The notes below the pieces were generated by a model that saw only the letters and a program-made list of their open reading frames with translations, ran no database searches and was not told the DNA's origin. This document shows positions 59,440 to 64,000 of a DNA stretch of 64,000 bases, one piece after another. How positions within the stretch are numbered: position 1 is the stretch's first letter; the number at the start of each line of letters is the position of its first letter. The translations under genes were made by a program, and so were the position numbers. Source of the DNA: Motacilla alba alba (Eukaryota > Chordata > Aves > Passeriformes > Motacillidae); contig NC_052028.1 in assembly GCF_015832195.1 (NCBI RefSeq), positions 7,359,501-7,423,500 of the forward strand, written 5' to 3'.

Positions 59440-60092
59440 CCAGCACCGTGCCCCCGTTCGCGCAGGGCAGAGGAAGGCTCTGGAGCCCCTGCAGCCTCCG
59501 CAGGCCACGGGGCGGGCTCAGAGCACTGGGCTGCGGCGGGAGCTGCCCCGGGCACCGCGGGGTCCGGGGGAGGCAGCTCCGCCTCCAAGGCCCGCGTTCC
59601 CCCGTGCGGTGTGTGTGTGGCTGCGCACTCCGGGGGTGTTCACACGGCTCGGGCTCGGCCCTCACGGGGGTGCCCGCGGGGCTCGGCCCGGGACAGGGCA
59701 TTTCCTGCCGAGGCAGAGGTGGCGGCGGGGCTTTCCCGCCCGGAGCTCCGCGCCCCGCCGGGGGCGGACATTTTCCAGGGAGACATCCCTTCCCCTAGCC
59801 GCCGCCGCAGCGCAGCCGAGCCGAGCCGAGCCGAGCCGAGCAGAGCCGAGCCGAGCCGAGCCGAGCCCGCCGCGGTAGCGCGCCCCCGGCCCGGCCGCCC
59901 CTCTCCCCCATGCCCGCGGTCACCTGGGCCCGCCGCCGCCGCCGCCCGCGCCCCGGCAGCCCCCGCGCCCGCCCCGCCCCGCCCCGCCGCGCCCGCCCCG
60001 CCCCCGGGCCGCGGCGCTGCAGTGGCCTCTCGGGGCTCGGGAAGGAGCTGTGGCGTTTTGAGGCGGTATCGTGGCTTGAACGCGGCGGGAAA
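59440..60092 (-). promoter_or_regulatory. RAD50: RAD50 CpG-island promoter and possible noncoding first exon
   Basis: A CpG-dense block lies about 0.6-1.2 kb upstream of the RAD50 ATG. On the minus strand a donor-like CCCAG|gtgacc ends at 59924, and an acceptor (ttctgcag) precedes 58934, 47 nt before the ATG. A 5' UTR intron joining a noncoding exon (about 59924-60040) to coding exon 1 is therefore plausible. An E2F-like GCGGGAAA occurs at 60085-60092, on the edge of a CR1 fragment. A GAGCC pentamer array (59811-59870) lies within. Confidence 0.6.
59811..59870. repeat. GAGCC pentamer array in RAD50 CpG island
   Basis: About ten units of GAGCC, with one CAGAG-type interruption, form a short GC-rich array within the RAD50 promoter island. 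It is likely unstable in length. Confidence 0.9.
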
Positions 60093-60506
60093 TCACAGAA
60101 TCACAGAATGAGCTGAGTTGGAGGGACCCACAAGGGTCCTCGAGTCCAGCTGCTGGCCCTGCGCAGCGCCGTTCCTGGGAGTCAAACGCCTCTTCAGCGC
60201 TGCCAGGCTCGATGCTGTGACCACTTCCCTGAGGAGCCTGTTCAGTGCTCAGCCACCCTCTGGGTGAAGAGCCTTTTCCTGATACCCAGCCTAAACCTCC
60301 CCCGACACAGCTGCAGGCCATTCCCTCGAGTCCCATCACAGGTCACTACAGATCGGTATCTGCCGCTGTACTCTGCTGCAAGATCTCCCTTCAGTCTCGC
60401 CCAGGCTGAACAGACCGAGCACCCTCAGCCGCTGCTTGTATGGCTTCTTCTCCAGACCCTTCCCCATCATTGTCCACCCTTGCACACTCCCTAATAGCTT
60501 TAATGT
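60091..60506 (-). mobile_element. CR1 LINE 3' fragment upstream of RAD50
   Basis: The plus strand begins aatcacagaatcacagaatg, the reversed CR1 3' tail. It continues through gagggacccacaagggtcct, agccttttcctgatacccag and ctgaacagaccgagcaccctc, all antisense to avian CR1. About 415 bp remain. It starts at the edge of the RAD50 CpG island and stops where the neighbouring LTR begins. Confidence 0.88.
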
Positions 60507-60507
60507 C

Positions 60508-61046
60508 TGTCGTGGTGATGAGGTATCATGAAGCCACTGGCTCTTCCCCCTCAGCTGCAGTGGAATGGGGAGAAGAATCAACTCTAAAACTTGTAGGTTG
60601 AGATAAGAGCAGTTTAATAACAGAAAACAAAGTAAAATATAATAATAATGGCAAATAATAGTAATGAAAATAAATAAGGAAAAAACCCCAAATAACGGAT
60701 GCCAAATAAAATTGCTCACCACCTGCTGACCAATGCCAGCCCCTTTCCAGGTAACTCCCTCAGTTTATCTACTGGGCATAATGTTCCATGGTGTGGATTA
60801 TCCGTTTGGCCACTTTGGGTCACCTGTCCTGGCTGTGCTCCTTCACTGTTTCTTTTCTGTACCTCTTCACTGGCAGACCACAAGACAACAACAACAACAA
60901 CAACAAAAATCCTTGACTTAGGATACAACTTAGAAAAAAACAGAACATAAACATACTGTCAACATTATTCTTATTCTGAATCCAAAACACAACACTGTAC
61001 CAAATACTGAGAAGAAATTAGCTCCACCTCCGCTGGAACCAAGACA
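60508..61046 (-). mobile_element. LTR, ERVL-like avian endogenous retrovirus, minus sense
   Basis: Read on the minus strand, the 539-bp element starts TGTCTTGGTTCCAGC, continues with tttggattcagaataagaataatgttg in two recognisable blocks, has an A/T-rich tract and ttattaaactgctcttatctc, and ends CCACGACA. Termini form a 7/8 inverted repeat. This architecture matches a frequent passerine LTR family. No clear target-site duplication was found (left flank atgtc, right flank gacgg), so a flank may be rearranged. Confidence 0.8.
60884..60906. repeat. ACA trinucleotide run inside the LTR
   Basis: About seven CAA/ACA triplets in a row followed by an A-run, a simple-sequence expansion in the minus-sense LTR. 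Confidence 0.9.
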
Positions 61047-61049
61047 GAC

Positions 61050-63600
61050 GGTTTTAGGGATTGCAGGAAAGTTTGAGATGATCGGGGTAGGAAGGGGGAT
61101 CACTCCCTTTGGCTGGCCAAGCTCATTTCACTCTCGGGCCAACAGAGCTCCTTGCCCCCTTGTACCAGACTTCTTCTACATCTTCTTCCTCTTTGCTCCC
61201 TAACCCATATTCATCATCCAGCTAGAAAAAAGTCCAAGCCAGAGGACTGCCCCTTCCTCCTGCTTCTCTGGAGCTTTGTTATCCTACTCCTGAGGACCTG
61301 GAGTCTCCCCAGAACTACACATTGGTCAGGCTGCACATGCCATGCACACCCTTCCTGTGAGCCAGCAGCCCCTGGCCAGCTGGGAGCCATCTCAGGTTCA
61401 CTGTATGAGCTGACAGCATTGGGAATCTAATTTATCTACACTTTCAGCCAACTCCAAAATTGATTAATAACTTGCCAGCATATTTTAGTATTATATTATA
61501 TTATATTACTGTATTTTTTACTGTGTTTTTGCCGTGAAGGGAAACAACACAAGTAGTTCTTGTGTCAGATCAAGTTCATGGTTAGGCAACAGAGGCAAAC
61601 TTTGGAAAACAGCCCTTTGTGCTCAATCTCAGCATCATCTGTAATTAAAATGAGTAACAGACATGATAAGTGAAGTAAGTCTGGACCTTATCAGAAGCTG
61701 GTAGCCAGCAGGTGGTTTTGTGGCCAACAATTCAGGCTTTCACTGCAGTTGTACTCTGGTGATAATTGTACCTTTTATGAGTGCAAAAACGGTTCACAAA
61801 ACAAAAGCTATGGCCACTTCAGATTTTGAGACAAGAAGAAATTAGTGTCCATATTGGCTGAACAGCCTGTGAACATATTGCCAAAGTTCACACTCATCTT
61901 TGAGAAGCCAGTACAGCTCCTCTGGAGAGGAGACACCAGATTGCACTCCATTTGTGTGTCACCTCCTGCCCTGCAGCTGCCTCGCTATGACTCAGTTGTT
62001 CAGCAGCACAATATTTTCTCTATGGCAATATTTTTCCACATTGCCTTTAGATGATGCATGCATCATACCCTGAGTCTGTAGCCAGTCTCACCTCCGGAAT
62101 ATTCTGCGACAGTTCATTATTAGGAGACAGTTTTTGGCACTGTTTCTGGTAGAGTTTTCTGTTTCACACACACTATTTTCCCACCAATATGAAATCTATT
62201 CTCTAAATAGTGTGTGTGAATATGCTGCTGTGGGATGGTTTGGTGGGAATTATTTCTTGGCTTGTGATTGTTCTCCTTTGACCAGCACAGTTATCAGCTT
62301 TTCAGAGTCTATAAATCTATGAATATGAGTGTGCACATGAAAGGCTGAGGACTAGAAGAAACAACCTCTCTCCTGCAACATTTATTATCATGTCATCCCT
62401 TCTAGAAATCTGTCAATCTGTTTGGAACTTCGGTGTAAGAACAAAAGCAATTACACATTTTTATCTCTCCAGTCTAAACTACTATAAGAGCACCCAAATG
62501 CTGATTTCTGCAGAGGAATGGAAGTATATCTTGTATTATTATATACTCTTCTGAGAGCCCAACATTTTCATCTGGGGACCTCTTGTGTTTTTTTGGCTGA
62601 GGTGTGACAACAGAATGCTTCATAACTTTAGTTAGTGTTAAAAGCTTATCAGGTGCTTTTTCAGTTAGGATCAAAAGATCCTTTTAAAATGGCTTTTTAA
62701 ACTCATAGTTATGCTTTTCTTCTGGAATTTTAGGATAAGAATTTTAAAACAGTATTAAAAAATTTAGTTAAGTAGTATTTTCAACAAAATTTAAACAGAT
62801 CTGCTCATGAAATTATGAGTTGAGAAACTGATAATTTGATGTGCACAAGGTCTTTTCTCTTTCTGGGCCTCTCAAGCAGGTAGATATGGAAAACCAGATG
62901 ACTCTTCTCACATCGCTGAATGATTTGTCCAATTTTGCTGGAAATTTGTAACCTTTCAATGAGTGAGTGTTACCCTCTCATAAGCCCTTGCCAGTGATCT
63001 GAAAGTAGGTTTCAGCCATTTTTAAGCCCTTTGGTTTTTTCAGTAGATAGAGTTTTTCCACTTACGTTAAGGGACAAGGTTTTCACCTGATGCCAGGACA
63101 GCTAATTCCAGCCTTTAATACCTGCCGTGCTTTCACTGCTGGGCTGCCAATGAAATCCATGCCTTTTCCAGCTGTCTTCTATGCTGAATTTCCCCAAACA
63201 GTGAGGGTGAGGGAGGAAGGGTAAAGAATCCAAACTGGTTAAGTAGCATTAGGGTCTGTGTATGTCTAAGAAGTTACTGGTATTTTTTACTCAGCTTTGA
63301 ACTGCAGTTCATCTTAGAAAATCCCACTGAACAAAGGATGGCATATTACTGAGATGTAAAAACTACATAGCTTTTCAGATCTCCATCTCACTGATTGTGT
63401 GATACAAAAGTAAGAATAAAGCCACGTAAAGATCTATGTTACAGAAGGAATGCTCCTATTTCCTGTGATGAATTTTTGATATCATGTAAGTAAATGACAT
63501 CTCTTATCCACAAAGGTATTTTCCCCTTACTTGATGTCAGAAGGAAACCCCCAAGCTGTCCCCTCTGAGGCATCCCACAGTGCTTGTGATAACTCAGAGC
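61050..63600. other. RAD50-IL5 spacer
   Basis: No exon or RNA gene recognised. The part 61050-61430 adjoining the LTR is pyrimidine-rich and may be unclassified element sequence. A TTATA microsatellite lies at 61488-61510. The main structured feature is the interleaved inverted repeat at 62163-62249. Confidence 0.4.
62163..62249. repeat. Interleaved inverted repeats (pseudoknot-like A-B-A'-B')
   Basis: Arm A (62163-62178, starting TTCACACACACTATT) is the exact reverse complement of arm A' (62205-62220), 16 bp with a 26-nt loop. Arm B, TTCCCACCAA (62178-62187), sits in that loop and is the exact reverse complement of B' TTGGTGGGAA (62240-62249). The order A-B-A'-B' is that of an H-type pseudoknot rather than a nested hairpin. 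Confidence 0.9.
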
Positions 63601-63660
63601 ATGCCTTATGCCTTTTCCTATATGAGAAAACTTTCCCTTTCATCTAATATTCAAGGTGCA

Positions 63661-63666
63661 TATATA
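63661..63666 (+). promoter_or_regulatory. IL5: IL5 TATA box
   Basis: TATATA followed by GG lies 48 bp upstream of the preferred IL5 ATG, giving a predicted 5' UTR of roughly 20-25 nt. Upstream (63610-63645) are TTTTCC and GAAAACTTTCCC, NFAT-like cores. A TATA-driven, inducible promoter is typical for this gene. Confidence 0.7.
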
Positions 63667-63713
63667 GGCAGCGTATGGTGCATACATCAAACACAGCTTT
63701 CGTTGAACCCAAA

Positions 63714-64000
63714 ATGCTGTTGCTCTATATTTTCTTGGTGAGTGGCTGCTTACCTGGCTCAATGGGAGATGCAGTAGAAGAATTTCAAGCAAAGCTCAAG
63801 GCTCTAGTGGATCTAGCAAACAAAGAGGTGGGTCGTTATCTCTTTTTCTTCATTTCCTATAGTTCTTTTGATGGAAGTATAAAATGAAGTCTGGGTTAGT
63901 TTCAGCTCTAGTTTGTATGTCCTGTATTTTGTTTGTTAAAGTTGAGATGCTCAAGGCACTGCGTGTCAAACTCTCCTCAGAAGCTGGTAATTGTTTCCCC
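63714..64000 (+). CDS. IL5: IL5, interleukin-5 (partial: exon 1 and first 20 nt of exon 2)
   Basis: Homodimeric cytokine for eosinophil growth. Exon 1 is 63714-63827: 38 codons starting MLLLYIFLVSGCLPGS (signal peptide) and ending LVDLANKE before donor gtgggt. This matches the position where human IL5 exon 1 ends (LIANE). Exon 2 begins at 63981 after ctctcctcag and codes KLVIVSP, comparable with TLRIPVP at the start of human IL5 exon 2; the window ends there. An in-frame ATG at 63675 lies only about 14 bp downstream of the TATA box and so probably precedes the transcription start; 63714 is therefore preferred. Divergent orientation from RAD50 agrees with the mammalian cluster. Confidence 0.85.

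Noticed and set aside
59233..60111. 292-codon plus-strand frame over the RAD50 CpG island
   Set aside because: Composition-driven frame including the GAGCC array and running into a CR1 tail; no conserved domain.

Overview
The window is vertebrate nuclear DNA carrying the conserved Th2 cytokine cluster in the order KIF3A (+) – IL4 (–) – IL13 (–) – RAD50 (–) – IL5 (+, cut by the right edge). The order and relative orientations match the mammalian IL5–RAD50–IL13–IL4–KIF3A block. Compact introns, CR1 LINE fragments ending in ATTCTATG-like tails and three LTRs resembling passerine endogenous retroviruses point to a bird, most likely a songbird. Species-level placement is inference.

Layout. 1-4540: no gene recognised; a possible 3' end of an upstream + strand gene, an orphan CpG island (about 2.15-2.5 kb) and a 38-40 bp minisatellite (about 4.0-4.53 kb). 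4540-5110: CpG-island promoter of KIF3A. 4807-20866: KIF3A, 17 constitutive coding exons (699 aa) plus two alternative exons in the large intron after coding exon 9, one of them a 9-nt microexon. 20867-about 23.9 kb: KIF3A 3' UTR. 24671-26749: IL4 (4 exons, 140 aa). 26.9-29.9 kb: IL4-IL13 spacer with a complete solo LTR and a CR1 fragment. 31106-33138: IL13 (4 exons, 144 aa) with a long AU-rich 3' flank. 33.4-40.3 kb: gene-free. 40691-58887: RAD50, all 25 coding exons, 1312 aa, the same length as my recollection of the human protein. 59.4-60.1 kb: RAD50 CpG-island promoter. 60.1-61.05 kb: CR1 fragment plus an LTR. 61.05-63.65 kb: spacer with an unusual interleaved inverted repeat. 63714-64000: IL5 exon 1 and the start of exon 2.

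How the genes relate. IL4, IL13 and IL5 are short-chain four-helix cytokines of type-2 immunity. In mammals they are co-regulated by elements in the IL4/IL13 spacers and in the 3' introns of RAD50, which lies within the cluster but encodes the housekeeping DNA double-strand-break repair ATPase of the MRN complex. KIF3A encodes a kinesin-2 motor needed for intraflagellar transport and marks one edge of the block. KIF3A and IL4 converge tail to tail; RAD50 and IL5 diverge.

All exon boundaries were read by eye from reading frame, GT/AG sites and phase, and checked by summing exon lengths. No alignment or database search was run.
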